DNA of 64,000 nucleotides, from assembly GCA_020747015.1 (NCBI GenBank), contig JAGTJM010000040.1, positions 62,001 to 126,000 on the forward strand. Reading direction: 5' to 3'. Under the pieces are notes generated by a model. The model did no database searches. It was not told the DNA's origin and worked only from the letters and a program-made list of their open reading frames with translations. This document shows, one piece after another, positions 12,743 through 24,514 of the stretch. The first letter of the stretch is position 1; every line of letters starts with the position of its first letter. Source of the stretch: Pyrenochaeta sp. MPI-SDFR-AT-0127. Its lineage: Eukaryota; Ascomycota; Dothideomycetes; Pleosporales; Cucurbitariaceae. A program made the position numbers and the translations under genes.

Positions 12743-13573
12743 TTATATGGCGTAAAGAAGATACATGAAAGCGCCCAAAATGAACATTCCAGTCGACCGA
12801 GTTGAGTCAACTGCCAGTTGTCCCGCCGCGCCAGTGCTCGATGCAGGTGCCGCAGTCTGTGTCTGAGTTACAACGTTCGTCTTGGGCGCAATTGTAGTCG
12901 CTTCAGTAATAGTCTGCGCTGGTACCGTGGTGGACACTGCTTGCCCATTCACAGTCGCTACCCTTACGGTTTGCGCCAGAGTTGTCGGAGCTGTGAAAGT
13001 CGTTCCAGGAATTGTTGTTGTATACACAATGACAGATCCAAGTTCTGAAGCTGGAACCGCAGCTCCGACACCGGTTCCTGTGTATTGTGGCGGTATCGAA
13101 AGCGTGGCGGTATTCGGCTTCGCTTGCGGATCGTTGGAGTAGATATTTCCCCGATTGCTGCCATTAGAATAATCTCCGCTGAGCAAATTGGCGCTCGATG
13201 ATCCGGAGGTGTAATCTCCTGTTGTCAAGCTTCCGTACGAGCCATCGGCGAAGGCAAAGTTCGTCGTGAACTTGTCGTAGCACATGGCGATATTTAGTCT
13301 TTGCACATTCACGCAATCTAGACTTTGACGGCAGCAGAATCCTTCATCGCGAACGTTTATGAATCGCTTTTGGAAGTCAATGCCTTTTACAGATGTGAGG
13401 ACATCGATGTAGAGTGAGCTGAGATCTGTGCCAACTGCTGGTGGAGTTGTGCCAGTCGCTCCTTGCGGTTTGCATGGTTCGTAAGGGTCATCATTCGATG
13501 CTTTTGATAGCGATTCGAATGGCGATGCATATGCGATCGCTGCAAGAGCGAGTGTGACAATCTTAAGCGACAT
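12743..13573 (-). CDS. Secreted Ser/Thr-rich protein, probably GPI-anchored
   Basis: Intronless, 276 residues. Residues 1-16 form a signal peptide ending at A-Y-A-S. A compact N-terminal half contains a Cys pair (F-C-C-R) and further cysteines (C-V-N, M-C-Y). The second half is rich in Thr, Ser, Ala and Val, as in cell-wall mannoproteins. The C-terminus has a small-residue stretch (S-S-T-G-A-A-G) followed by a hydrophobic tail, the pattern of a GPI attachment signal. Most likely a plasma-membrane or cell-wall protein. No enzymatic domain is recognised. A TATA-like stretch lies near 13788-13797, about 215 bp upstream. Confidence 0.75.
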   Translation of the reverse strand: MSLKIVTLALAAIAYASPFESLSKASNDDPYEPCKPQGATGTTPPAVGTDLSSLYIDVLTSVKGIDFQKRFINVRDEGFCCRQSLDCVNVQRLNIAMCYDKFTTNFAFADGSYGSLTTGDYTSGSSSANLLSGDYSNGSNRGNIYSNDPQAKPNTATLSIPPQYTGTGVGAAVPASELGSVIVYTTTIPGTTFTAPTTLAQTVRVATVNGQAVSTTVPAQTITEATTIAPKTNVVTQTQTAAPASSTGAAGQLAVDSTRSTGMFILGAFMYLLYAI

Positions 13574-15157
13574 CTTGGTGGTGTTCCAGTCCTTAATGTA
13601 GCGAATGGCGGTATGCGACTACAGCATGCACAGACGTTGTTTAGTGGAACGATTGACAGGTATTGCGACTGGTGTTGAAAAAAGGAAGGGGGAGAGAGTC
13701 GCAAGAAGAGTTACGATCTGCTGTACTATAGCGAGCGAAAGACGGGAAGGGAGCGAGGATCCAGGTGAGGATGGGATGGGGTTGTCTTAATAATATATAC
13801 GAACGATTTGGGCAAGAATACCAGTATCAAGAAGGGAAAAGTGCCACATTCAACCTCTAACCCTGCTCTATATCGACTAGCAGAAGCCGTTCAATTGAGG
13901 GCAATGCCATGTTGACCAGGATCCCTCACCTGGTGGGCGATCGTTGCCGTTCCATCCTAGCATTTTTCCCTTCCTTTTCGCGGCCATACTCGGAGTGCAT
14001 ATATTCGTTTTCCATTTCCTGCGATACTATTGGCTCAGAAGTGTCTTAATAGCAAGGTTGGTGACCCTTTTCCTAGAATGAGTGTCATTGGCAACCCTTG
14101 GAAAGCGACTCGCGAGCTACCCAGAGTTTTGCGCATGCGACCAAGATACTAGCTGCTGAGAAAAAGACCAGGAACGAGGGCGGTGATTCGGCAAGGACAG
14201 CTCGGCTCTGGCAACCCGGAAAGGCGCACGGCAGAGCCAAGCTAGGTTCAGGCTCGCAATCAACACACCATCACGTTAATCTTTGATGTGGTTGGTCTTC
14301 CCTTTCTAGTTCCGGCAAAGAAACAGTCAAGAAATAGAACCTCAGTAGACTTGATGTCATGCCGAACGCCCCGAGCCCACATGAGGCGTACCGTCGTGCC
14401 TGAAAGTATCGAACAAGTGCCGTAGACACACGGCAGGTTTGCCATCGCGTTGGTCGGCTTTGCGCACGCTAAGGTGTGACGGTTTGAACGTTTGACTGAT
14501 CGTTTCCGTAAGCGTCATAGTGTGCATGACAAGGTCTCTACGGACAGCTGACGCTCGAGCCATACCTTAAGTCTTGCAGTATTCCTCCAAGATGGATGTC
14601 ACAAGACCTTCGAGGTGCATATGCGAGGACAAGGCTGATGGCGACAATTTTCGGAACGGTTGGGTCTCGATGATGGGCCACCATATGCCTTGTATGTAAA
14701 TGCTGGGAAAGAAAGGAGAGTAGAGAGTTGCCCGGGAACAGTCGGAAAACGCATGGCAAAATCTCAGTACGTTGGCGGCCGTGTTGGCTATCGATTTTTC
14801 TTCGAAAGTGCACCACCCCACTACGCGCTTGCGCTGCTACGCTGCTTCGAGAAGATGGCAATACATGCTCCCTCGGGCCGATCACCTCGATACAGTAGGC
14901 GTAGAAGTGGGCTACACTCTGTTGTTGGCAAGTTGCGATTCGCTGTTGGCTAAATATAGTCTATTGAAAGAGCCACGCATGAGCAGGCCTTGCGAGCACG
15001 CGAGCCCAACAGCGGAGTGGCAATATCTTATCAATTCTTTTGCTTGTTGGACTTTGAAGAGAAAAATTTGTATCGTGGGTATTCGGAACATTTGCGCAAA
15101 TCGAGTATTCCAAGGGTATCTCACGCCCACACGCCCAAAACGCCGATCCTAAACCTT
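13574..15157. other. Intergenic region
   Basis: About 1.6 kb. Several overlapping frames of 60-126 codons exist on both strands, but none has family resemblance, a consistent codon pattern or a splice structure. It includes the promoter of the GPI-type gene (right side of 13573) and the 3' flank of the MYST gene. Confidence 0.6.
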
Positions 15158-16314
15158 TCATGACTCCTCGCTGCCATTCCTACTGGCCTCTCTCACAACG
15201 AATGCATCAGGATCTACCGGCCAGCTTTTCAAATTTACTTTGTGGTTTTCCGCCCATGCCCTGACTTTCGCCTTGTTGATAACCGCGTCCGCGCCGCCTC
15301 TCTTCTTGTGATCAAGCACTTCCATAGCTTGTAGTGTTGCGATGATGTCCTCGGGAACGATATATGTCATTTCACGGAGGTCGAGGACCGTGAGGGTCTT
15401 CTTAGAAGGACAGGTAAGAATGGTGCGCGCGAGGGTCGCGGACCAGTAGTGCATATATGCTAGGCGGCCGAGGTCGGATAGCGCTATGTTTCTTGTTAGC
15501 ATCCAGAAGCACCTGAGGATATGGAACAGGCGGGTTTAGAGAAGCAAAGAGTGTACGCACGCTTCTCAGGCCCTCCCAGTCTCCCTTCGCGTCTACTCAT
15601 CTCATAACTCGCACCCATCAATATCTGCCCCAGTCCCTGCTTCTGCCAGGGTGGAAGCACCAGTATACATGCCAGATTATTGTTGTCCCAGCTCATCTTC
15701 TCCTTGCTGAAGAAACCCACCACCTGCCCATGCTCTCCCACCCAGCCCTCACCTTCCTCACCACTGCTGAGGTTTGTATGCGGTATTCCTGGAACTGGGT
15801 TATGCGAAACTAAGAGGTAGTAGAGGAACGTTGTGACATCGTAGAAGACTGATTTTGTGTCCAAGAAGAGTTTTGCGAAGAGCGATAGGTTTTGCGCATA
15901 GAGCTTGTGCTCTGAGCCGTCAATTTCATATAATGAATAGCCGTCTTTCGCGTATACGTTGACGCCTGGGGGTGGTGAATCGCGCAGGGGACATGCTTTC
16001 TGGATATGCGTGTTAGCTATGTGCCCATTCCGTTGTAGAGTCGCACCTAGAGGGCGTTTGGAGCTTACCAGATGTCCCAGGAAGGGATTCAGTTTATTGC
16101 TGTATTTAAAACACCATTGGCACACGAACAAGCGCTCTACTTTTCGTCCGACAAGCTCTTCAGGGTAGAATGACGGATACCATGGCTTGATGAGGAGCGA
16201 GCCAAAGACAACCTCAAGCACATTGGGGACAACGGAGGGCTTCTGGGGCGACTTCAGCGCAGGTGTCGCAGGTATCGCAGGCGATCCATTGACCATAGTG
16301 ACATCGAGGGCCAT
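15158..16314 (-). CDS. MYST-family histone acetyltransferase, SAS2-like
   Basis: Exons 16069-16314, 15561-15999 and 15484/15483-15158 join to 336 residues; both introns (16000-16068 and 15484-15560) have GT-AG ends. A C2HC finger is formed by C65, C68, H81 and C85; it is only completed when the in-frame 69 bp intron is removed. The acetyl-CoA loop Q-K-Q-G-L-G is at 201-206, the catalytic-type Cys is C193, the autoacetylation-type Lys is K131 (L-D-T-K), and the catalytic Glu is E227 in G-G-P-E-K-P-L-S-D-L-G, restored across the second intron. No chromodomain is present and the length equals yeast Sas2, so a SAS2-like enzyme acetylating histone H4 is the best call; the precise paralogue is inferred. 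Confidence 0.9.
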
Positions 16315-16827
16315 TGGAGCAGCAAGACGCGCGCATAAGCGGGCGAAGGCGGTGACGTGTTGAGGTTTGCAAGTCAGCTCGCTAGTGCGAGACGCGGTGG
16401 CACGTGTTGAGGTTGGCCTTCAAGGGTACATTGACCACAGGAGGCTCAAGAATCTCGCGTTTCATTACATTTTAAATCTTTGGGGCTCAATGTCTTTGGT
16501 TAAGGAAGTCCTCGTTTCTCAATTGCGTTGGATATCATAATCTAGTGCGCAACCAATTTCTACGAACCTCCAAACAAGAAGCCATACGATTAGCCAATGC
16601 GAACGCACATTGCCTCAATGTTCGTTGCATGAGAATTGAGTACATTGCAACTGATATTCTTTCTCCTGATAGTCTTCAGTACGTAAGATGTCCAGGTGTG
16701 ATGCGAACAGTGGCCCAATCGTTGCAATCTGCAGGTTTGGGCATAATCTGCTCTAAGTATCTCACGGGGTAGCTTCCCACGTCTACGTTCATCTCCTCTT
16801 CTACAACACCGATTAGAGTGATTATTC
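16315..16827. other. Intergenic promoter region of the MYST gene
   Basis: No gene is seen. Two identical 13 bp copies of ACGTGTTGAGGTT lie at 16355-16367 and 16402-16414, 40 and 88 bp upstream of the MYST start codon; they may be a regulatory site, but this is only a sequence observation. Confidence 0.5.
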
Positions 16828-18259
16828 TTACTTAATGTTCGGGGTGTTTGGTGGTGTAATGATCCCCGCCGAAGATTCCGACTCGGGCACCTCGCATTGG
16901 TACGTATGGAAAGCCTTCAACAAAATCTTGTTGTCCGAGAACTCCTGCCAGGCACATTCGTCATCAATGATATCTGGCATTCGAGCCTGGATGTGAGCAG
17001 TGATGGCCTTGCGTAGACCACGGTCATGCTCTGGGCATTGTTCATCGTAGATAGTCGCCGCGAGGTCTACAAGCACCAAGGCATCGTTCAAGAAGGGCAG
17101 ACGGTCAATGATTGCTTCCACTGCCTTATGTTTGACCTTTTCAAGGCTGTACTGTATGTGAGTTAGTAGATGTTCCATTGCTGAGGTATAGGTGATCAAC
17201 CTTATCAGAGGTGATGAACAAGGCCAGTAGCTGGTTCATGATGCGTTCCTTCTCCATTCCTTGCCGGAGGGCGAAATTCGTAAAGAGAGATCCAGTGGTC
17301 TCATTGTAGGCACCATACATCTCATCAAGCATAGCGTCAATAGTTTGTGCCAATTCCGGCAACTCAATGCACTGCATATCGCTCTCCTTGATATGGTTAG
17401 TTGCTTCCTAGTCAAACGCTGTGCCGTGGTCAAACCTACTGCGAAGCTTCCACCACAGACCGCCTTGAAGTAAAACGACTCTTTGCATATTCTGAAGTTC
17501 GCAGTTAGTTGTGAGTCACAATGTACATCAATCAATCTTACTTCACACGGTGGACAGAGAACTTTCTGCCTTCAGCGATGATAGTGAAGTCGGACCAATC
17601 ACCAGTCTTTCGAATACTACTCGCAGTCAGCAAAATGCTTATATCTTGCTACAGTGTCCTCATACCGCGGCCATTCGGATGAGTCAACTGGTACTGCCAT
17701 CCAAGGCTGGCCCGCACGACCGGTAAAGCCATGCTTGATCATGTCAAAGTCGGCACGCATGAACGCTCGATCCCTGATCATACGTTAGTTGAGGGCTTCT
17801 TGATGCACAGGCATATACTCACGTAGGAACCTCATGGCTATAGAAGAAGTGATTACCAGCCGCCATGGCAAACTCTTCTAGAAGGCATAGGAAACTCCGA
17901 GCCTGTTCCGGTGATATGAACTCCAGATCAATCTGCAAATGCTGGAATAAAACCGATATCTTGCGAGCTTTCGCTCGCCAGGCCGCAGCGCGAGCACCTT
18001 TTGCTTGGAAGTAAATCGGTTCGGCCGTGTCCGGGAACTGTACGATCGTGGCCACGGCGCGTGAATTGTAACGAATGAAGCCAAACTCTCCATTGACGCG
18101 ATCTAAGAACAGATCTGCAGGGCTCGTCGAGCGAGAATCTTTATCGACAGCGAAGGAGCGGAGTGGCCAAGATACCGTTCGGTGCTGCTCGAATGCTGAT
18201 ACCAGGGTTTGAGCCATGTCGTTGACTGAGCGTCGCGGATGGGGGCGCAAGTGGGTCAA
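16828..18259 (-). CDS. BTB/POZ domain protein with an uncharacterised N-terminal domain
   Basis: Six exons (17823-18259, 17666-17773, 17542-17616, 17440-17491, 17201-17386, 16828-17151) sum to 1,182 bp, giving 393 residues. The BTB domain starts near residue 186: S-D-F-T-I-I-A-E-G-R-K-F-S-V-H-R-V, then S-F-Y-F-K-A-V-C-G-G-S-F-A-E-S and C-I-E-L-P-E-L. It continues through the L-F-I-T-S-D-K-Y helix typical of fungal BTB proteins. All five introns fall inside conserved motifs, which supports the splice calls. The first about 180 residues match nothing I recognise. A separate downstream start (an ATG in exon 2) could produce a BTB-only protein. BTB domains mediate dimerisation or cullin-3 adaptor contacts; the partner here is unknown. 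Confidence 0.8.
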
Positions 18260-19042
18260 CAGAAGGGCAGGAAAAATCAGTTATGAACAATGTTGTGGAT
18301 CGAGACACTGAAGGGATCACTTAAAGAACTTTCAATTTCAGGACTATACTTATACCATGTACCTTGTAATTCGCTCGCATCTGCTGCATGATCACGGCGT
18401 GGTGAATTGTGAAAGTGAATATGATTGTGAAGATGGCGTCACGATGAGGTTCAGCCGAAACGTAGACGAGGGCAAGGGCACCAGACGTTAAGTGATGGTG
18501 AGTATAATATGAATCCAGAGAGAGCTTTAATTATTCGGTTCGCCGTATCACGCAGTACTGAGCAGATCAAGGGTGTAGTGGTGCTTGAAATCTGAGACAG
18601 GCTGTTTTTACCAATTAATATATCCGTTATGCAATACTGTGATGCATTCGATAGATACACTCTGAAACATAGGGCTCCAGTAAATTTGGAGCATCTTATG
18701 ATCATTCAGTCCTGCTTCGCTACCTAAACATCTTGCTTTCTGCCGTACATTAAGCCTCGATGAACACGGGCACCCCATATATTGTACATCATCTGTAGAA
18801 CTAGATCTGAATTTGTAAAGAGAAACTAAATTTTTCCCGCCCAAAACACTGTACATGAGTCTCTACCAGGTGGTAGGAACACTAGGGTATTCGTCTTTGC
18901 TAATCTTGAGGTCGTCATAAACGGAGTCGTCGCCTGTATATCTGTCAGCGCCCATCACAATCAAAAATTGCCTTGGTTTTCTGTGTCGTGTAGCAGCTCT
19001 GCCGCAGGGCGCATAGGGGCTGTGGTATCTTCAGGGTTATGT
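18260..19042. other. Intergenic region
   Basis: No gene recognised. Short minus-strand frames around 18451-18856 lack any domain. It lies between the start of the BTB gene and the 3' end of the acidic nuclear-type gene. Confidence 0.55.
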
Positions 19043-20244
19043 TTAGCACTGACCATTGAGATGTTGGACTCGGAGTTCATCCTCGTGCTCGAGTTTCTCG
19101 AGTTCTTCCTGCGGTGTCTCCTTGTCATTCTTCTGGTCTTTCTTGGTGGGCTCTACAGCCTTATCGATGTTCTCGCCAATGAGGAGGATCTGGCAGTACG
19201 GATAGTCGAGATACTTAGGCTTCACCTCACTCCAAGCCAAGTTACGGAACTCCTCGATGATTCTGTTAATAGTTAGCCTGAACAGCTTCGGCGCATTGAA
19301 TTGACGTACTCCTTCGGAAATTCGGGCTTCTGGGGCAACTGAGCAGAAGCCGGGCCAGATCGCTCCGGATTCTTCACACTGATAATGAAGCTGCCCTGAG
19401 GTTTGATACCGAGATCCTGCTGCACCTCACCAAGCTCAGAGGGAATAGTAGTAGAGTACACAAGATGAGTAGTAGCATCTTCAGTGCGTGTGATTGCGTA
19501 AACGCCCTCTGCTGTAGGAGTTACAGGCTCAGTTCGTCGAGTGCCTAGTGTTTTGGTTTCATACTCATTGGCTGCGAAGAAGTCATCTTTCAGGTTCTGA
19601 ATGCTGGTGTTCGCTTTCTCCACGAAGGCCATGAAGCGATCGCTGTGGGATTTAGGGAACACTTTTTTGGGTAGGGCGAGGAGTCGGTTGTTCTTAAGGT
19701 CCTGAATCGCGCCGTCGCCCAGCTTAGCTCCAGTTGGGAGCGGTCGGAGCACGAAGAAGGTTCGCTGAAGGTCGCCTACGCTCTCGGCCTCCTCGATCCC
19801 TACGCGATTACGAGTGAAGAAATATATGACACCCTTCTCTAGAATATTTGATGGGACCTGCTTCTCGCGCTGAGACGACTCCTCAATCGCACCCTTTCCA
19901 TTGGCTGCGGAGACCTTCTCCACACCATTCTTTATCTCGTCTTCCTTCACATCTGTGTTGGCATGGTCTTCTTTGGCGTCATTGTCCTCTTGATTTAGAT
20001 CAACTTGTTGATCATCATCCGTTATGACTTGTTCGGAATGCTCGGCGTCTTTCATTTCGCTGTCCTCCTCTTCTTCTTTGCCAAGCGTTTCCTCAAGAGT
20101 TGCTTGCTTCTTTGGTGCCTTACGGTCACGCTTTGAAGAAGGCTCAGCCTCCGACTTCCGCTTTATTCCCACAACAGCGTCATCGCTCTTTGCAGAGCTT
20201 GAACCTGCATCATGGTTGCGAGCTGAAGAGCGTGTACCCGTCAT
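19043..20244 (-). CDS. Conserved acidic nuclear-type protein, fungal family often labelled BTB domain transcription factor
   Basis: Exons 19310-20244 and 19043-19262 give 384 residues (intron 19263-19309). The N-terminal 130 residues are disordered and highly charged, with a bipartite nuclear-localisation-like stretch (K-R-K-S, then K-R-D-R-K-A-P-K-K) and long Asp/Glu runs. The globular part begins at I-L-E-K-G-V-I-Y-F-F-T-R-N-R-V and continues through Y-E-T-K-T-L-G-T-R and L-G-I-K-P-Q-G-S-F-I-I-S-V-K-N-P. The family name in databases suggests a BTB domain, but none is visible. The last residues could be altered by a further intron near 19050. The function is unknown; nuclear location is inferred. 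Confidence 0.75.
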
Positions 20245-21529
20245 GTTGGTGACTTTGATATGGGTGATGTACGGAAAGCGTTTTGTAGTTTAATAATTGA
20301 TGATGGGGAGGTGAAAGGTTAGAGAAAGAAAGAGTTTTGGTACGCGGCTAAATTTGTCCCTGAGTTGAGATTAGTGGAGCGTGGCTTTTGTAGTGGAAAA
20401 CGCGTGACGTCAACCATTTGGACCCTTGAGACGCGCCAATTCACGTGCAATGGTCTGTTACCAGAAGAAGCCTAGACCACCTGAACATGTCAGCAGGACG
20501 ATTTGACGAAAATGTATACGAACTATATCCTCTATGTCGCTGTTCACGGCGACGTTATTCAGGAACCCAATACTACACTGACATCAAACTTCAAACGTCA
20601 GCTGCCCAATCATCCAAAATCAGCAATATCCAGTACATAACCCCTAAAGTCACGCCTTTTTAGATATTTACTACTGCTCTTGAGGCAGATCTTGGTTTCG
20701 TTGTATTATCTACGATTACTCCGATCAGCGTGTCTCACAATGTCGTAACGGGAGAACATCTATTCGTCGACTTGAATAGATCTTACCACGCAACCCACTA
20801 CTTCGCCTTCCTTCTTACATGGTTACAGAAATTATAAAATTAATTCTGACAAGTTTGTCATAATGAATCGCCATGAGATGCTGATGTACTGGGGCTCCCG
20901 CTTTTGAAGCATGTCGGAGGCTTTTAAAAGCCCCAAATCACCGATATAACCATGGTGCAGTCCGTTACTGGAAAGATCAAAGGGCCGGATGTATACTACA
21001 TGTCGATCGAGGTCGAAATATTGGCACCCGCATCTTATCGGATCCGCTGGTTTCTCAGCCAGCGCATCGATTTCAAGGCGCGAAGATGCTCACCCATATG
21101 AACCCTGACAGCCCTAAGACGTGCCCACACCAAGATGGTGTGCTTCTTTTCACAAGAATGAGTACTTTAGTCTCTATCGCCTTGGTGTCCTTAGGATGAA
21201 ATTTGCAGACTTGCCCTATGCCGTATTTAACGCCCAAAGAATGCTCAGCGCCATTCTTCCAAGTTAGAAGAATTGATGTAAAAGTGTCGCAGCTTGTAAC
21301 CTTGTCAAGTCTATCTTGTTGTCGCTAAACATACAGATATATAGTCTTGCAGCAGCCCTACATCTAAGCCTACTTTTACCACATTTCACAGAGAAGAAGC
21401 CTCATAATTTGCCTTGGAGTTATTGTGCAAAGAGACAGGATTGCCTGAAACCTGCAACCGGAAGTTGATGTATCGTATGAAAGGTCCCAATTCGTGCATA
21501 TCCAGCTTCTTCGTCATGGAACATCTTGA
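20245..21529. other. Intergenic region
   Basis: About 1.3 kb with no gene seen; one 72-codon frame (20445-20663) has no support. The left part is the promoter of the acidic nuclear-type gene and the right part lies beyond the 3' end of the cyclase gene. Confidence 0.55.
20405..20412. promoter_or_regulatory. CRE-type palindrome TGACGTCA
   Basis: A perfect 8 bp CRE palindrome about 160 bp upstream of the start at 20244, with a CACGTG E-box at 20442-20447. Both are known bZIP/bHLH target forms. Use here is inferred from position only. Confidence 0.35.
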
Positions 21530-22660
21530 TTAGAAGATTGCGGACGCATTCGGTGGACTAGCTACGCCGCCCGGAACCTGAGGTTGCATTAGTGTACTGT
21601 ACGTCGACGAAGGAGCGGGAGCGAACGGACTTTTAGCGGCATACTGCTTAAGGAAAAGCTGTGCCTCCCAAGTTTCTTGCAAGTCTCACTGAGCCCTTCC
21701 AGATCAAACATTTCTCCAATCGGCATACCCCATCCGGCTAACAACCATTCGTGTAGGATAAACCTACTATCGGCATGTGGTCCGATTGGTGGGCTTCGTT
21801 CGAAAGATGGAGAATCGCTGACTACTGCAGCAAACTGATTGTTCCAAAGGAATTTCAACGTTTCTTCTGTAGACTCAATTCCCGAGAAATTAGCAGTTGG
21901 CCGTTTTGAGAGGGCAATTTGGCCTTCTTCTGTAAGCTCGTTGAAGGCTGCTGTAAAGCCAACTCGAAGGAACAATATATCACCCGGTTGGAAGGTGATT
22001 TGTTGTTCCTCCATCAGTTGTTGAATCTCTGTCAAAGGGATCTGAAAAGATTCGAAAGGCTTCAGCTCGATGCACTTTTCGGTTGCCCAGGATGCATAGT
22101 CTAAAAGCACCCCACGTCCTACAATTCCTCCGGCATTTGCCCAAGCTGTGCCATGTCAGCTACTATCAGAGGAGTTATGGAGGTATATACCGTCAATGCC
22201 TAAGGTATTGCTTGAGTTCACCTCTTCATGGGTTGTATTGTTGTAATATCGTTTCTGTTGCTGATAGCCTACACAATTTGTCAGCTAACTTAACATGATA
22301 CATGAATAGATCTGAGGCCATACCAAAGTGACGGAAACCATCCCATTGCGTGCTTGACTGTGTATTAAAGCTCAAGTGATCATCATTTACTACTCTAAGC
22401 TCCGTGCCTTTTGGTCTATTCTTAATTTCGTGGGAAAATCCTAGCCGTCCATAACTAGGGTATTTTGGTTTATCCAACGGCCAATCCAAGGATACGCGAA
22501 TTCCTGTCTTGATCTCCTGAGATGCGTTCATGACAACAGAAGGCGTGAGTAAGTTCAACATTCCAATTTCATCGTTGGCTCCAAAACGTCCCCAGGCATT
22601 TCCTGGTGGCCCTTCGGAGTCTAGTGGTAGTTCAGAGAAGGGAGGATATGATGTACTCAT
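21530..22660 (-). CDS. Cyclase family protein (kynurenine formamidase-like fold)
   Basis: Exons 22324-22660, 22191-22268, 21631-22145 and 21530-21577 give 325 residues. Hallmarks are N-A-W-G-R-F-G-A-N-D-E-I-G-M-L-N-L-L near the start, T-Q-W-D-G-F-R-H-F-G interrupted by intron 1, then W-A-N-A-G-G-I-V-G-R-G-V-L-L-D-Y and F-Q-P-G-D-I-L-F-L-R-V-G. The C-terminus P-G-G-V-A-S-P-P-N-A-S-A-I-F is recovered only through the last intron (21578-21630). The fungal members hydrolyse or cyclise small acids or amides; the substrate is unknown. An in-frame ATG at 22702 is possible, but the ATG at 22660 gives the usual family N-terminus. Confidence 0.85.
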
Positions 22661-23021
22661 AGTGATGCGGCCGCGTGATACTAGCTGTAGAGGTATTACC
22701 ATCGATAAGAGACTGTATACCTGAAGGTGGCAACGAAAAAAACGAAATGTACCGGCAGCAACGCTTCATTCTAAAACACGGGTGCGGGGTATCTCCTATT
22801 TATGGCAACTTCGATAACCAGAAGGATTTAATGGGGCGTGATTTCTTCGAGGGCAGGCTTTGCACCAGCACACTGCTGCAGACCAAATAATTTCTGGTGT
22901 TACTGCGATAATATGTGATGAAACTGTGCTTGATTCAAAGACAAGGTTATCTAAACTAATAATATTTCCTTTTTTGATTGCCTACCCCCACCAGGGCCAC
23001 TTGAAATGCCCTTCTGTGTGC

Positions 23022-24514
23022 TCATTCCTCCTCCTCCTCCTCCTCCTCCTCCTCTTCCTCCTCCTCGTCGTCCGAGTCTGCTTTTCTGTACAGCATTGCC
23101 CCAGAAGAGCTGAATTGTGCCTCCACCTCCTTGAATTCCTTTGGACAAAACTTTTTGCACAATGTCTTCATGTCTTCAAAGACACTACGGAAGGGGTAAG
23201 TAGTGAAATTTGATGCGACTCATCACATGGGACTTACACAGGACGTTGGCCACTTGATGGAATGAGCACCGAACAAGATATGTTGAATCTCATCGAATAC
23301 AGAAGATTACGATCGTCCCAATCTTCTTCTATAAATACGTCAGATCACATTCGGCAACTAGAAAGTGTGCATACCAGGTTCCGACACAGGGAAATGCTTC
23401 TTGTATGCGCGTAGATAGGTTTTATTGCTAAGGCGATGTCGCGGTGGACGCCAGTACCCAATCTCATACTCGTTATGAGCATACAATGAGCCAGCATCGA
23501 ATGCGAATGGTTCTCCAGTGTTCATATCATCTGCACAATTCTCATCCCATATATCTCCGTGAATCAAGCAAGGCTTAACAGTTCTTCCATTGGACTCGAG
23601 GGGTTCCAGAAGTCGTGGAATGACGTGGGAAAATAGTAGCTTCCGATATGCGTTGAACTCAGGCCAAAGCCCGTGCTTTTCTTCGTCAATATCCATAGCT
23701 CGGGAAAGTATCTTGGTGAACATCACGGTCCAAGACTCTTCCCAGCCAACATATTGAGGTATATTACCATGGCAAGTTGTCACATGCAACCCTAATTTCC
23801 CAGTTGGAGAAACCGAGTTCTTGTGCAGTTCTGCAAGGCGCATAGTGAGTCTTGGTGGATCTGGGGGTTGCTGTCCGACCTCTCTGAACTCTGCAAGCAA
23901 GAAATAGCCTGGGCCATTCTTGAGATGACCCCAACCATACACTGCGGGTATAAACGAAGGTACTACGGCATGCATGGCTTTGAGAGATTCGAATTCGCCT
24001 TCACACATATGCTTTCCTGGATGATCATTGGGAATGATCAAAACATCAAGTAAGCATTCGAACACCCAACATATACCAACATGTATTGCTTGGCGAAAGT
24101 GCAAGTACCTTGAGAAAGTATGGCTTTGCCGATCCATCCGGAAGCTGAGTTACCAGTTTTGCAGTCAGACCCCACAAGGAAGAGCCATAATGGTACGCTT
24201 GAAGTAGCTTTGTTCCTGAAATCGGTAAGGCTACCTTAGTCAGCAAAGGCCCTACCTGATCGCAACTCCTCCGATGCCTTCTGAATGAGGAAAGATAGTC
24301 CGAATCAATCATGCGCAAGCTGACCTTGAAGAACTGCTTCGTCAATGGGAAAATCTCCACCAAGTTTTGGGGTGGCAATGTCTGCGGTAGGTATGCCGTT
24401 ATTGAGAGAGTGAGGGTGACTGTAATCTGTTACAATCGTCTTATCTTCTGAAATTTCTTTTTTCAGAGACTCCGATATGGGCGGCATGTTGTTGCTGAGA
24501 ACCGCGGGACGCAC
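23022..24514 (-). CDS. Fructosamine/ketosamine-3-kinase-like protein with poly-Glu tail
   Basis: Exons 24325-24514, 24109-24215, 23375-24011, 23238-23328 and 23022-23184 give 395 residues. This family phosphorylates sugar-derived adducts on proteins or small amines (deglycation). The APH-type catalytic loop H-G-D-I-W-D-E-N is at 250-257 and the metal-binding Asp (F-A-F-D-A-G) at 271; P-Y-F-L-K supplies the ATP-binding Lys and G-E-F-E-S-L-K the helix-C Glu. The last exon continues the family sequence and then runs into a GAG/GAA microsatellite that encodes about 11 glutamates before the stop. The acceptor of the third exon is unusual (AAAG), but it is the one that keeps the frame. The start could also be the ATG at 24487. 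Confidence 0.8.
23026..23066. repeat. (TCC)n microsatellite
   Basis: About 41 bp of TCC/CTC repeats with one TTC interruption. On the minus strand it is coding and gives the poly-Glu C-terminus of the kinase-like protein. Confidence 0.9.

Noticed and set aside
13574..15157. Several 60-126 codon frames on both strands
   Set aside because: They overlap each other and have no start context, splice logic or domain; typical random frames in intergenic DNA.
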